Source of the DNA: an uncultured Lachnospiraceae bacterium
GTDB taxonomy: Bacteria; Bacillota; Clostridia; Lachnospirales; Lachnospiraceae
NCBI GenBank assembly: GCA_947624875.1
Contig: CANQMA010000002.1
Span: forward strand, 1 to 64,000
DNA length: 64,000 nt
Direction of reading: 5' to 3'
Shown here: piece after piece, positions 33,945 to 42,360 of the stretch
How the letters are laid out: the number at the start of each line of letters is the position of its first letter
Position numbering within the stretch: the stretch's first letter is position 1
Translations under genes and position numbers: made by a program
Notes under the pieces: model-generated
What the model saw: the letters and a program-made list of their open reading frames with translations, nothing else
Database searches by the model: none
Told to the model about the DNA's origin: nothing

Positions 33945-36545
33945 ATGATTTTCAAAAAGAAAATAAAATATCGATATATTAAAAAAACAAAGGGTATCAT
34001 ATCTATTTTTTTGTGTCTCATTTTAACTCCATGTCTGACATTAGTGAGTTCATTAATTGAATATAGCAGATATCAAAATGCAGTCCAAACGACAAAAGAA
34101 GTGGTAAGTGTTTCTACAACTTCAACGTTATCGAATTATGATCAATATGTTAATAACCGCTTTGGACTGATGTCGGTATCTCAGGATATGAATATTGATA
34201 CGACATTTAAAAAATATAATCAAAATAATGTGAGATTAATGGGGGAAGCAGTCGATTTAGATTTAAATGATACAAATGCATCAGGAGCAGCGCCGCTGTC
34301 AGACCGGGGAATTATGCGCCAGCAGATAGTCGATTTTGGAGAGACTACTGTTCTTGCACATAGCGCTTTAAAAGACCTGAATATAGAAGATATTATAAAG
34401 CGGTTAGAAGATTCAAAAATAATAACAAACTTAGATAAAATTACTTCAAGTACAGCTGATTTGACCGGTGCAGTAAAGGATTTGGTAGAAGAAGGGGAGA
34501 CTTTTGTAAAAAAAATTAAAGATGTTGAGACAAAACTGAACGATGTTTCGACTAAAGAAAAAGATTTTGTCAAAAAGGTTCACAGTCTTTTACAGACAAT
34601 CAAAAAAAGTAAAAATGATCTATCAATAGAGTATGAAAAAGATACACAAGTAGTGAACATTCAATATACTGGCGATGAACAGATAAAATCTCTAAATGAC
34701 TATATTTATAGTTTATATGCAAAAAAAATTGACGAATTAATCACAGCGGGCATTGCATTAAAGAAAAGTTTAAATAGTGCATCCAGCGCAATTAATTCTT
34801 TAAGTAGTGCTTACGACAACCTAAAAGAGAAAGTGGACACTGCAAAAGATAAACTGAATAGTTTAACAAATTTATCTGAAGGTGATGGGAACAAAACGGA
34901 ATCAGAAAAAAATGTCATGCAGTCTGTTGAAAAAGGAAGTGACGTCTTAAAAAAAATTGTTGAGGAGATTTCAAAAACTGTACAGGAACAGGGAGAAAAA
35001 TTAAAAGAAGATACAATTAAAAATATTAAAGATGCAATTTCAGATACGATTGAACGAATCAAGACGGATGTGGGAATTGGTGGCGCGATTAATAAATTAA
35101 AAAATCTGTCGGTAGATGGGAAAATCAAAGTTATCAAAAATCTTCTTAAAGGTGACTTTAAGGGAACCATTTCCTCATTTCTTCCAGAGGGTTTTGCCAG
35201 TTTTAACAGCGCTGTAAAGACGGTGACGAAAGCAGTAAACGATGCAATTACAAAGGCAGCGGGTGATTTCAAAACCAAAGCCGAGTCTTCAATTAAGAAT
35301 GGATTGAAGGAGCTGTTAGAGACGGTACAAAAGTTGTTTCATTTAGACGTCTGTTTTAATGGAAACCTGAATGCTGTGCTCAGCGATGGTTGCTTCAGCC
35401 AATTAATCGGTGAAGAAAGCCCAAACCCATATGTCACAATGCTAAACGGAGTTAGCGGAATATTTTCCAATACTAAAGATTTTATAGAATCAATGGGAAG
35501 TTTTAAGTTTGTAGAAGCACTAAAGGCAATAAAAAAAGTATATGACTCCATCAGTACTGTATTGAAAGCCATGGGACAATTTATCAGAGATACTGTAAGT
35601 AATATATCCAGATTATTTGGCTATATTACTGGGGATATTGGGGCATTATACGAAGATTATATCATTGATGCTTATGCAGTACATAATTTTCCAAATCGAC
35701 TCAACTATAATTCGGGAGCCTCTTTGACAACTTTTGATTTTAATAAAATTCCTTATTCAGGCGGTTCAAACACTTCCATGTTGCCATCTTCCCTCTTGGG
35801 TATAAGCAGTTTATTTGACACACTAAGTGGAAAATCAGGAGAAGACAATATGTTTTGTGGCGCGGAATTAGAGTATATTCTTGCAGGAACAAAATCAGAA
35901 ATCTGTAATCAGGCCATTTCATTTATGAACCTATACATGCTAAGACTGATTTTAGACCTTGTGCCAATTTTTACTGACGAAGGAGTCAATGCAATGGCGG
36001 CTTCCGCAACCATTGCCGCATGGATTGTATACATTGCAGTTATTTTGGGTGAACCATTTTGCGATACAGTCATTCTTGTCAATGGCGGAGAAAGTTACTT
36101 GTTTAAAGGTAAATGTTATCTATCACCTACCGGCATTGTCGATCTTGGAAAAGATATTGCGTCTCTGGCAACAGAGAACGAAACAGTGAAAAATGAATTA
36201 ACAAATTATTTTGGAAACTCATTACAAAGAAAAATGAATCAACTGGCGGGCGGAGGAACATTTACAGGGAAGGATGGCAGATTCAAAGCAGATTATCAAA
36301 CACATATGCTGCTATCCTTGCTGCTCTCTGCAGATCCTGAAGATACATTGGTAAGAATAGCGAATATTATTCATATGGAATCCAAACAGTATTATAAAAA
36401 AGACGGAAAGAGTTTTAGCATTAAGAAGGCATATACTGCAGTTAAGTCAAATACAGACGTTACATTTAATGCATTCATAGATATTTTTAAATTTAATGGG
36501 TCTTCGATGTTTAATAAAACATTATTGGAGCAAAGAGGTTACTAA
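33945..36545 (+). CDS. DUF5702, TadG-like surface protein
   Basis: An 866-residue protein. The N-terminus (KKTKGIISIFLCLILTPCL, then SSLIEYSRYQNA) matches the membrane start of DUF5702 proteins, which replace TadG in Clostridial Tad loci. Residues about 140-470 are largely coiled-coil forming (KDVETKLNDVSTKEKD, long Lys/Ser/Glu stretches). A Gly/Ser-rich region and another hydrophobic segment (MAASATIAAWIVYIAVILGEP) follow. It may extend from the membrane to link machine and pilus. Its stop codon directly abuts the ATG of the next gene. Confidence 0.82.
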   Translation: MIFKKKIKYRYIKKTKGIISIFLCLILTPCLTLVSSLIEYSRYQNAVQTTKEVVSVSTTSTLSNYDQYVNNRFGLMSVSQDMNIDTTFKKYNQNNVRLMGEAVDLDLNDTNASGAAPLSDRGIMRQQIVDFGETTVLAHSALKDLNIEDIIKRLEDSKIITNLDKITSSTADLTGAVKDLVEEGETFVKKIKDVETKLNDVSTKEKDFVKKVHSLLQTIKKSKNDLSIEYEKDTQVVNIQYTGDEQIKSLNDYIYSLYAKKIDELITAGIALKKSLNSASSAINSLSSAYDNLKEKVDTAKDKLNSLTNLSEGDGNKTESEKNVMQSVEKGSDVLKKIVEEISKTVQEQGEKLKEDTIKNIKDAISDTIERIKTDVGIGGAINKLKNLSVDGKIKVIKNLLKGDFKGTISSFLPEGFASFNSAVKTVTKAVNDAITKAAGDFKTKAESSIKNGLKELLETVQKLFHLDVCFNGNLNAVLSDGCFSQLIGEESPNPYVTMLNGVSGIFSNTKDFIESMGSFKFVEALKAIKKVYDSISTVLKAMGQFIRDTVSNISRLFGYITGDIGALYEDYIIDAYAVHNFPNRLNYNSGASLTTFDFNKIPYSGGSNTSMLPSSLLGISSLFDTLSGKSGEDNMFCGAELEYILAGTKSEICNQAISFMNLYMLRLILDLVPIFTDEGVNAMAASATIAAWIVYIAVILGEPFCDTVILVNGGESYLFKGKCYLSPTGIVDLGKDIASLATENETVKNELTNYFGNSLQRKMNQLAGGGTFTGKDGRFKADYQTHMLLSLLLSADPEDTLVRIANIIHMESKQYYKKDGKSFSIKKAYTAVKSNTDVTFNAFIDIFKFNGSSMFNKTLLEQRGY

Positions 36546-37118
36546 ATGAATAATAAAAGGAGCATTACCGTGAAAAAAAATGAAAGAGGTTCCGTAACAT
36601 TAGAAGCTAGTTTAGTTTTGCCGATATTTATTTTCATTTTTCTATTTTGTTATGGAATCCTGATGATGTTTTCCGGTCAGCAACTAATATCACATGCTCT
36701 TTTGCAGAGCGCCGAGAGTTTGTCATTGGATTCATTTGCATCAGAAAAAATTGGAGATACAGGTTTGGAAAGTGCAAAAAGTGCAGTAAATATGTTGTAT
36801 GAAAGCATTATAAGCAATTCCGAAAACAAAGAATATTTTTCATCTAATGAGAAATGGTATAGCGGTGCGGATGTTAGCGAGGAAGCAAAAAAAAGATTTT
36901 TGGGATATTTTTCCGGCGGAGACGAATCAAAAGCTGCATCGGTTCTTTCGATTGTAGGAATTAATGACGGATGGAGCGGGATGACATTTCATGACAGTTA
37001 TATAACAGATGATGGAGATCTTCATGTCATAGTAAACTACGAACAAAAATTTTTATTTGATTTTGGTGGATTGACAGTTTTTGATAGGAAAATGGAAGTC
37101 ATTGCACATATGTGGTAG
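36546..37118 (+). CDS. TadE-like pseudopilin
   Basis: A 190-residue protein with the clearest minor-pilin start in the locus: ERGSVTLEASLVLPIFIFIFLF, with a Gly before the mature end and a Glu at position +5, as in class III signal peptides. A single outer domain follows. ATG directly follows the DUF5702 stop; the ribosome site aaagagg is inside that gene. Presumably processed by the A24 peptidase and built into or at the base of the pilus. Confidence 0.82.
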   Translation: MNNKRSITVKKNERGSVTLEASLVLPIFIFIFLFCYGILMMFSGQQLISHALLQSAESLSLDSFASEKIGDTGLESAKSAVNMLYESIISNSENKEYFSSNEKWYSGADVSEEAKKRFLGYFSGGDESKAASVLSIVGINDGWSGMTFHDSYITDDGDLHVIVNYEQKFLFDFGGLTVFDRKMEVIAHMW

Positions 37119-37131
37119 AGGAAAGAACATA

Positions 37132-38775
37132 ATGAATAAAGATAAATTTTACATTGAAAATCAGGGAATATATACATATTTAACATATCAGTTATCCATC
37201 AATGACGATGTGGACACGATGGGACTTGGGATGATTACAAACAATCAGATCAATGGAATTGCCCCGGTCATATATACACAGATGGATCAGGATATTTTTC
37301 TGAAATACAATATTTCGGCAAGGGTATCTGTCAGTGACTTTTTTTCCGGCATGGTCAATCGAAAAAGACTGCTGGGTGTTTTTGCAAGTATTATGGATGC
37401 CATTATATCTGCTGAAGAATACATGATTGACTATGGGAACCTTCTTTTTGATTTAGATTACATCTATGTAGACGTCAGCACAAATAAAGCGGAAATGATA
37501 TGTGTTCCCATTATGAATAAAGAAATAGAAGGGGTAGACTTAGAACTTTTCTTTAAAAATATCATGTTTTCTACACAGTTTGATCAGACAGAAAATAGTG
37601 ATTATGTTGCAAAAATCATGAATTATTTGAACAGTTCACCAACGTTAAACCCGGTTGAATTTAAATTGATGATCAATCAATTGCAGAATGAGCATGGGAA
37701 AAATAATTTCAATCAGTCAGCGGCGCGCCGGCAGACAGCGCAAGTTGAAACAGGAACAAGACCACAGAAAGCAGAATCCGTCCCGCCAACACCGGCTTCT
37801 GCAAGCCCGGTGAATACACAGCCAGCGCAGGCAAACAGTCATAAACAACTGACTCCGCAGATGAAACCAGAGTTTCAGGGAAATGTGAACCCTGAGGTTA
37901 ATTCGCAGATAGACGAAATACAGAACAAGGGAAAAAAGAAAAATAAAAACAAAAAGAAGCAAACGGTAATCAGTGAAAACGTACCTATTTCAAATATAAA
38001 TGTGCCAAATCAAGAAACAACACGGCAAAGCGTGGAAAACATACAGAATAATCACGAAAAACGGATGTCATGGTTTTATCTGATGCAGCATTACAATAAG
38101 GAAAATGCAGCAATATATAAAGCACAGAAGGCAAATAAGAAAGCGGGAATAGTTCCGCCGCAGGCAAATGGGATTCCATCAAAAATGCCGGACAGTTATC
38201 AAACAATGAACAAGGTTCCGGTGAAGACACCGCCATTACAAAAACCGGATATCGGAATGAATATGCCCGGGCGCGGTATGGATGCTGTTCAAAGAACTGA
38301 GAAAGATTCTATGGTGAATTCCGCCATGGATAGAAATGTAATCAATGTTCAGGGAGCGCAGCAGGAACATACACTCGGACAGACAAAAGCTAATTTCGGA
38401 GAGACAGTTGTGTTGAATCAGGGAATGTCTAATGCGGGAGAGACAACTGTTTTAGGCGCCGGAGTACAGCAGATGGAAATTGTTCCGTTTTTAATCCGTT
38501 CCAAAAATAATGAAAAGATACTACTGAATAAGCCGGTATTTCGTATCGGTAAAGAAAAAAGTTATGTGGATTATTTTGTGAGCGATAATCCGGCGGTTAG
38601 CAGAAGCCATGCCAATATCATCACAAGAGAAAAAGACTATTTTATCATTGACACAAATTCTAAAAACCATACTTATGTGAATGGAAACATGATTCAAAGC
38701 AATACAGAAGTAAAAATTACACATGGAACGAAAATCCGGCTTGCAAATGAGGATTTTATATTTAACCTTTATTAA
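37132..38775 (+). CDS. DUF6382 and FHA domain protein
   Basis: A 547-residue cytoplasmic protein. Residues 1-190 match the DUF6382 pattern that precedes FHA domains in Clostridia (a helical/beta domain with YISAEEYMIDYGNLL-like features). A Gln/Pro/Asn-rich linker (190-420) follows, and an FHA domain fills residues about 470-547: PVFRIGKEK, SRSHANIITREK and HTYVNGN are the phospho-threonine-binding loops. Just before it lie GETVVLNQG and GETTVLGAG, which resemble phosphorylated ETT-type switch sites. FHA domains bind phospho-Thr peptides, so with the adjacent kinase and phosphatase this is probably the signalling adaptor. Start at ATG 37132, not 37081. Confidence 0.88.
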   Translation: MNKDKFYIENQGIYTYLTYQLSINDDVDTMGLGMITNNQINGIAPVIYTQMDQDIFLKYNISARVSVSDFFSGMVNRKRLLGVFASIMDAIISAEEYMIDYGNLLFDLDYIYVDVSTNKAEMICVPIMNKEIEGVDLELFFKNIMFSTQFDQTENSDYVAKIMNYLNSSPTLNPVEFKLMINQLQNEHGKNNFNQSAARRQTAQVETGTRPQKAESVPPTPASASPVNTQPAQANSHKQLTPQMKPEFQGNVNPEVNSQIDEIQNKGKKKNKNKKKQTVISENVPISNINVPNQETTRQSVENIQNNHEKRMSWFYLMQHYNKENAAIYKAQKANKKAGIVPPQANGIPSKMPDSYQTMNKVPVKTPPLQKPDIGMNMPGRGMDAVQRTEKDSMVNSAMDRNVINVQGAQQEHTLGQTKANFGETVVLNQGMSNAGETTVLGAGVQQMEIVPFLIRSKNNEKILLNKPVFRIGKEKSYVDYFVSDNPAVSRSHANIITREKDYFIIDTNSKNHTYVNGNMIQSNTEVKITHGTKIRLANEDFIFNLY

Positions 38776-38803
38776 CACCTGAGAAGAATTTGATGGAGAA
38801 AAA

Positions 38804-39571
38804 ATGAATTTTGTAATTTCAGCGACAACAGATATAGGAATAAGAAAAAAGACAAATCAGGACAGCCTGTCCGTGAAAACAATTCAGACAAATCAGGGAA
38901 GAATGGTTTTTGCAGTTCTCTGTGATGGGATGGGAGGATTGCAGCGGGGCGAGGTGGCAAGCGCCGCCCTGATTCATGCTTTCAACCAGTGGGTTACAGA
39001 ACAATTGCCTTCATTGTGTAATGCGCCGATAGAAGATTACATCATTCGGGAACAATGGATGGAGATTGCAGCCAAAATGAATGAAGAAATCAAACGGTAT
39101 GGAAATTATCATCAGGTGCAGCTGGGAACAACACTGGTTGCAATATTGATTACTGAAAAAAGGTATTACATCATCAATGTAGGAGATTCCAGAGCATATG
39201 AAATAAAAGATGAACTGATTCAATTGACGAAGGATCAGACTTTCGTAGAGCGAGAAGTTCAATTGGGGAATATGACAAGAGAACAAGCTGAAAAAGACAG
39301 TAGAAAAAATGTCTTATTACAATGTGTCGGCGCATCTCCGGAAGTATATCCGGAAATGTTTTTTGGAGATACAAAGCAAGATGCTGTATATATGCTCTGT
39401 TCAGACGGATTTAGACATGAAATCAGTACGGATGAAATATTCAATGGGTTCAAACCGGACAATCTATTAAATGAGTTGGATATGGAACGCAATGCGCGTC
39501 GGTTAATTGATATAAACAAGCAGAGACAGGAAACAGATAATATTTCAGTGGTTCTGGTCAGAACCTTTTAG
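38804..39571 (+). CDS. PP2C-family Ser/Thr phosphatase
   Basis: A 255-residue PPM phosphatase with all metal-binding motifs: NQDSL near the start, CDGMGGLQRGEVAS, LGTTLVAIL, VGDSRAYE, CSDGFRHEIS and the terminal DNISVVLV. It likely removes the marks made by the neighbouring kinase. The gene is 28 bases behind the FHA gene and 8 bases before the kinase. Cytoplasmic, no membrane segment. Confidence 0.96.
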   Translation: MNFVISATTDIGIRKKTNQDSLSVKTIQTNQGRMVFAVLCDGMGGLQRGEVASAALIHAFNQWVTEQLPSLCNAPIEDYIIREQWMEIAAKMNEEIKRYGNYHQVQLGTTLVAILITEKRYYIINVGDSRAYEIKDELIQLTKDQTFVEREVQLGNMTREQAEKDSRKNVLLQCVGASPEVYPEMFFGDTKQDAVYMLCSDGFRHEISTDEIFNGFKPDNLLNELDMERNARRLIDINKQRQETDNISVVLVRTF

Positions 39572-39579
39572 GAGAGAAC

Positions 39580-41253
39580 ATGTTACAGATAGGTCAGTTA
39601 GTAGATGGAAAATATAAAATACTGAACAAAGTCGGACAAGGTGGGATGAGTGTTGTTTATCTTGCAATGAATGAAAAAGCAAATAAACAATGGGCAATTA
39701 AGGAAGTCCGTAAAGACGGAGTAAAAGACTTTGAAGTGGTAAAGCAGGGTCTGGTAGTGGAAACCGATATGTTAAAAAGGTTAAGCCATCCAAGTCTTCC
39801 AAGTATTATAGATGTCATTGAGGATGAAGATACCTTCTTAATTGTCATGGATTATATTGAAGGAAATCCATTGAGCAAAATTCTCGAAGAGTACGGCGCG
39901 CAGCCACAGAAAAATGTGATTGAGTGGGCAAAACAACTTTGTGATGTGCTGGGATATCTTCACACCAGACATCCGGCAATTATTTATCGGGATATGAAAC
40001 CGGGTAATGTAATGTTAAAACCGGATGGAAAAGTCACCCTGATTGATTTTGGTACAGCAAGAGAATTTAAAGAAAAAAATCTGGCAGATACGACTTGTCT
40101 GGGCACGGTAGGGTACGCTGCTCCGGAACAGTTTGGTGGAATGGGACAGACGGATGCAAGAACAGATATTTATTGTCTTGGGGCAACATTATATCATTTA
40201 GTTACCGGCATGAACCCATGCGAGCCGCCGTATGAAATAAAGCCAATTCGTTCAATTAATCCTATGCTGTCAAGTGGTTTGGAACGAATTATTTTGAAAT
40301 GTACACAACGCAATCCGGAAGACCGGTATCAGTCCTGCGCGGAGTTAATGTATGCTCTGGAGCATTATGAGGAAATTGATGATATTTACCGGAGACGTCA
40401 GGTTAAAAAAATTGCGGCATTTGCGATATCCTCCATACTGACAATCGGCTGCGGTATAACATCCGCATGGGGATATACATCTGCTGAAAAAAAGAAAAGT
40501 GAAAACTATTTTGAAATTTTGAAAACTGCTGATTCTGCAGAAGATTATTACGATGCAATTCTGACAGACCCTGTGAAAAAAGACGCCTATATTCAACTGA
40601 ATGATTTTCTGATAGAGGATTATGTTTTGACTTCCGACGAGGGACAGAAGTTAAAGCAGTTACAGATCGGGTTGGACCAAAAGAATAACAGAGGGTTTTC
40701 AGAGCGCGTGGATGTATTTAATGAATTTAGGGAAAGTAACAGAGATGATTACATAGATGTTTGCTATGCCATTGGAGAGAGTTTTCTGTTTTCTTATGAT
40801 GTCAGTGTGGATATGGACCGGTATGTAAATGCAGCCAGTTGGTTTGAATCTGCAAAAGAAAAATATCCTATTACAGATATTTACTGTGATATGGCGGATT
40901 GTTTGGAAGCAATCAATCAATATGGAAACGCAAAAGTGAAACAGACAGAAAAAATGTATGAGCAGTATAAAGTGCTGTGGGAACAGATAAAAAAACTGGA
41001 ACAGAAGACAGAACAATCGGATGGAATTGATTCAAAAATACAGGTTTGGAATGAAATCAATAACATAATAAATCATAATATTATGCAATTTTTAGATATT
41101 ACAGATTTAGATCAGATTAAGGCTTTGTTAGAACAAATAGATCAACGAGCAGAGACGGTTAATGAATCTGTAGTGCAGGAAGATATTAAAAATCTGAGAA
41201 AGTCTATTTCAGAATCCATTAAGAAAATTAATTCGGCAGAAGAGATTTCATAA
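39580..41253 (+). CDS. Membrane Ser/Thr protein kinase
   Basis: A 557-residue Hanks-type kinase. Residues 10-270 hold VGQGGMSVVYLA (P-loop), WAIKEVR (Lys), IIYRDMKPGNVM (catalytic loop, YRD for HRD, as is common in Firmicutes), LIDFGTARE (DFG) and TVGYAAPEQFGG (P+1 loop). One membrane helix (about 278-298) is followed by a 255-residue outer domain rich in helices and without PASTA repeats. The outer domain may sense an envelope or pilus signal. Targets are probably local: the FHA protein and the next two small proteins. Confidence 0.95.
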   Translation: MLQIGQLVDGKYKILNKVGQGGMSVVYLAMNEKANKQWAIKEVRKDGVKDFEVVKQGLVVETDMLKRLSHPSLPSIIDVIEDEDTFLIVMDYIEGNPLSKILEEYGAQPQKNVIEWAKQLCDVLGYLHTRHPAIIYRDMKPGNVMLKPDGKVTLIDFGTAREFKEKNLADTTCLGTVGYAAPEQFGGMGQTDARTDIYCLGATLYHLVTGMNPCEPPYEIKPIRSINPMLSSGLERIILKCTQRNPEDRYQSCAELMYALEHYEEIDDIYRRRQVKKIAAFAISSILTIGCGITSAWGYTSAEKKKSENYFEILKTADSAEDYYDAILTDPVKKDAYIQLNDFLIEDYVLTSDEGQKLKQLQIGLDQKNNRGFSERVDVFNEFRESNRDDYIDVCYAIGESFLFSYDVSVDMDRYVNAASWFESAKEKYPITDIYCDMADCLEAINQYGNAKVKQTEKMYEQYKVLWEQIKKLEQKTEQSDGIDSKIQVWNEINNIINHNIMQFLDITDLDQIKALLEQIDQRAETVNESVVQEDIKNLRKSISESIKKINSAEEIS

Positions 41254-41270
41254 ACAGAAAGGTAGTAGCC

Positions 41271-41801
41271 ATGACATATGATACATATCGATATATTTTC
41301 TTTGGCGCCGCAATTCTATGTGCAGTCATGCTGATTGTAACAGTTATATTATTTTTTGCCCTTCATATCCGAAAGGCGATCGGTGATTTAACTGGAAGCA
41401 ATGCAAAAAGAGAAATTCAAAAGATTCGGCAGGAAAATGAGCAGACAGAAAATGCAAACAATCAAAAAAGAACCGGGAACAGAAGAAAAGGAAAAGCAGC
41501 AGCAGAAAATTCCGACAGCCCTCCGGATTATTCAAGAAACATGAACACAGGGGTCGTTACTGCTAAAATTGCTACCCAAAATTTAAGCCCGGACCATGAT
41601 ACAATACCAGATTCAGACAATGAAACAGAAGTGTTATCAGACATTTCATTGGATGAAACAGCATTATTAAGCCAATTCGAGGAACAGGATGAGGCGGCAT
41701 ACAATGAGACCGTTCTTCTAAATCAGAATAATACCGGAACGGTTGTATTTGAGATTGAAAGAGATATTACCTTCATCCATACAGATGAAGTGATTTGGTA
41801 G
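41271..41801 (+). CDS. Single-helix membrane protein with E-T-x-L-L motifs
   Basis: A 176-residue protein not recognised as a known family. One hydrophobic helix (about residues 9-33), a charged Arg/Lys/Glu stretch, then an acidic low-complexity tail with repeated ETEVLSD, ETALLSQ, ETVLLNQ and GTVVFEI. These match the ETVVL/ETTVL segments ahead of the FHA domain in the nearby protein. Probably a phospho-Thr-dependent docking or kinase substrate at the membrane; this is inference. Ribosome site agaaaggtag. It lies between the kinase and another membrane protein. Confidence 0.68.
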   Translation: MTYDTYRYIFFGAAILCAVMLIVTVILFFALHIRKAIGDLTGSNAKREIQKIRQENEQTENANNQKRTGNRRKGKAAAENSDSPPDYSRNMNTGVVTAKIATQNLSPDHDTIPDSDNETEVLSDISLDETALLSQFEEQDEAAYNETVLLNQNNTGTVVFEIERDITFIHTDEVIW

Positions 41802-41811
41802 GAATTTTGCA

Positions 41812-42360
41812 ATGAGACCAAAAAACCTCAGAAATGGAAAGATGACAAAAAAACATTCTGGCGGACATTGGAGAGACTGTTTTTATCTGACAATTTCAAT
41901 CATCTGTTTTTTTCTGTTATCCGTCAGCATTTTTTTAATGTATTTTAACAGAAATGATTGGAATTACACTAATAAGACAGCTGGCATATTATTTTGGGCT
42001 GCTCTAATTGGTGGAGGACTTGCACAATTTATATTATGGCTGAGTTACAAAAAATGGATGCGGAAAAACAAGATTCGAAGAAAGAAAAAAAGAAAAGCAG
42101 GCGTTAGGTGCTTTTTTTCAGATAGGAATGCAGCCATTGCAGATATCATAATGTTTGCAATGATAATCGCTGTAGTGATTGTTTTTTTAACAGCAGGAGA
42201 ATTTGAGCGGTATATTGTGCTTTCATTGTTTATATTTTCTTTCTGCATGCATTGTATTTTAAACGGAAAACTCTATTATCATGCGTTAAATCAAGATAAC
42301 ATTTTAAATAGACTATGGGAAAAAAGGAGAGATTCAGAAAATGAAAGGATTGAAAAGTAA
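41812..42360 (+). CDS. Small polytopic membrane protein
   Basis: A 182-residue protein with four hydrophobic helices (about 23-43, 52-74, 103-124, 128-145) and very basic loops (RKNKIRRKKKRKAG). No family recognised. Its end overlaps the start of the 3,044-residue protein by 20 bases, so expression is likely coupled. A role in the export or anchoring of that giant protein is possible but unsupported. Confidence 0.65.
   Translation: MRPKNLRNGKMTKKHSGGHWRDCFYLTISIICFFLLSVSIFLMYFNRNDWNYTNKTAGILFWAALIGGGLAQFILWLSYKKWMRKNKIRRKKKRKAGVRCFFSDRNAAIADIIMFAMIIAVVIVFLTAGEFERYIVLSLFIFSFCMHCILNGKLYYHALNQDNILNRLWEKRRDSENERIEK

Noticed and set aside
34811-35278. 155-aa minus-strand ORF in the DUF5702 gene
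   Set aside because: An antisense open frame produced by Lys/Glu/Ser-rich coiled-coil codons; no start signals.
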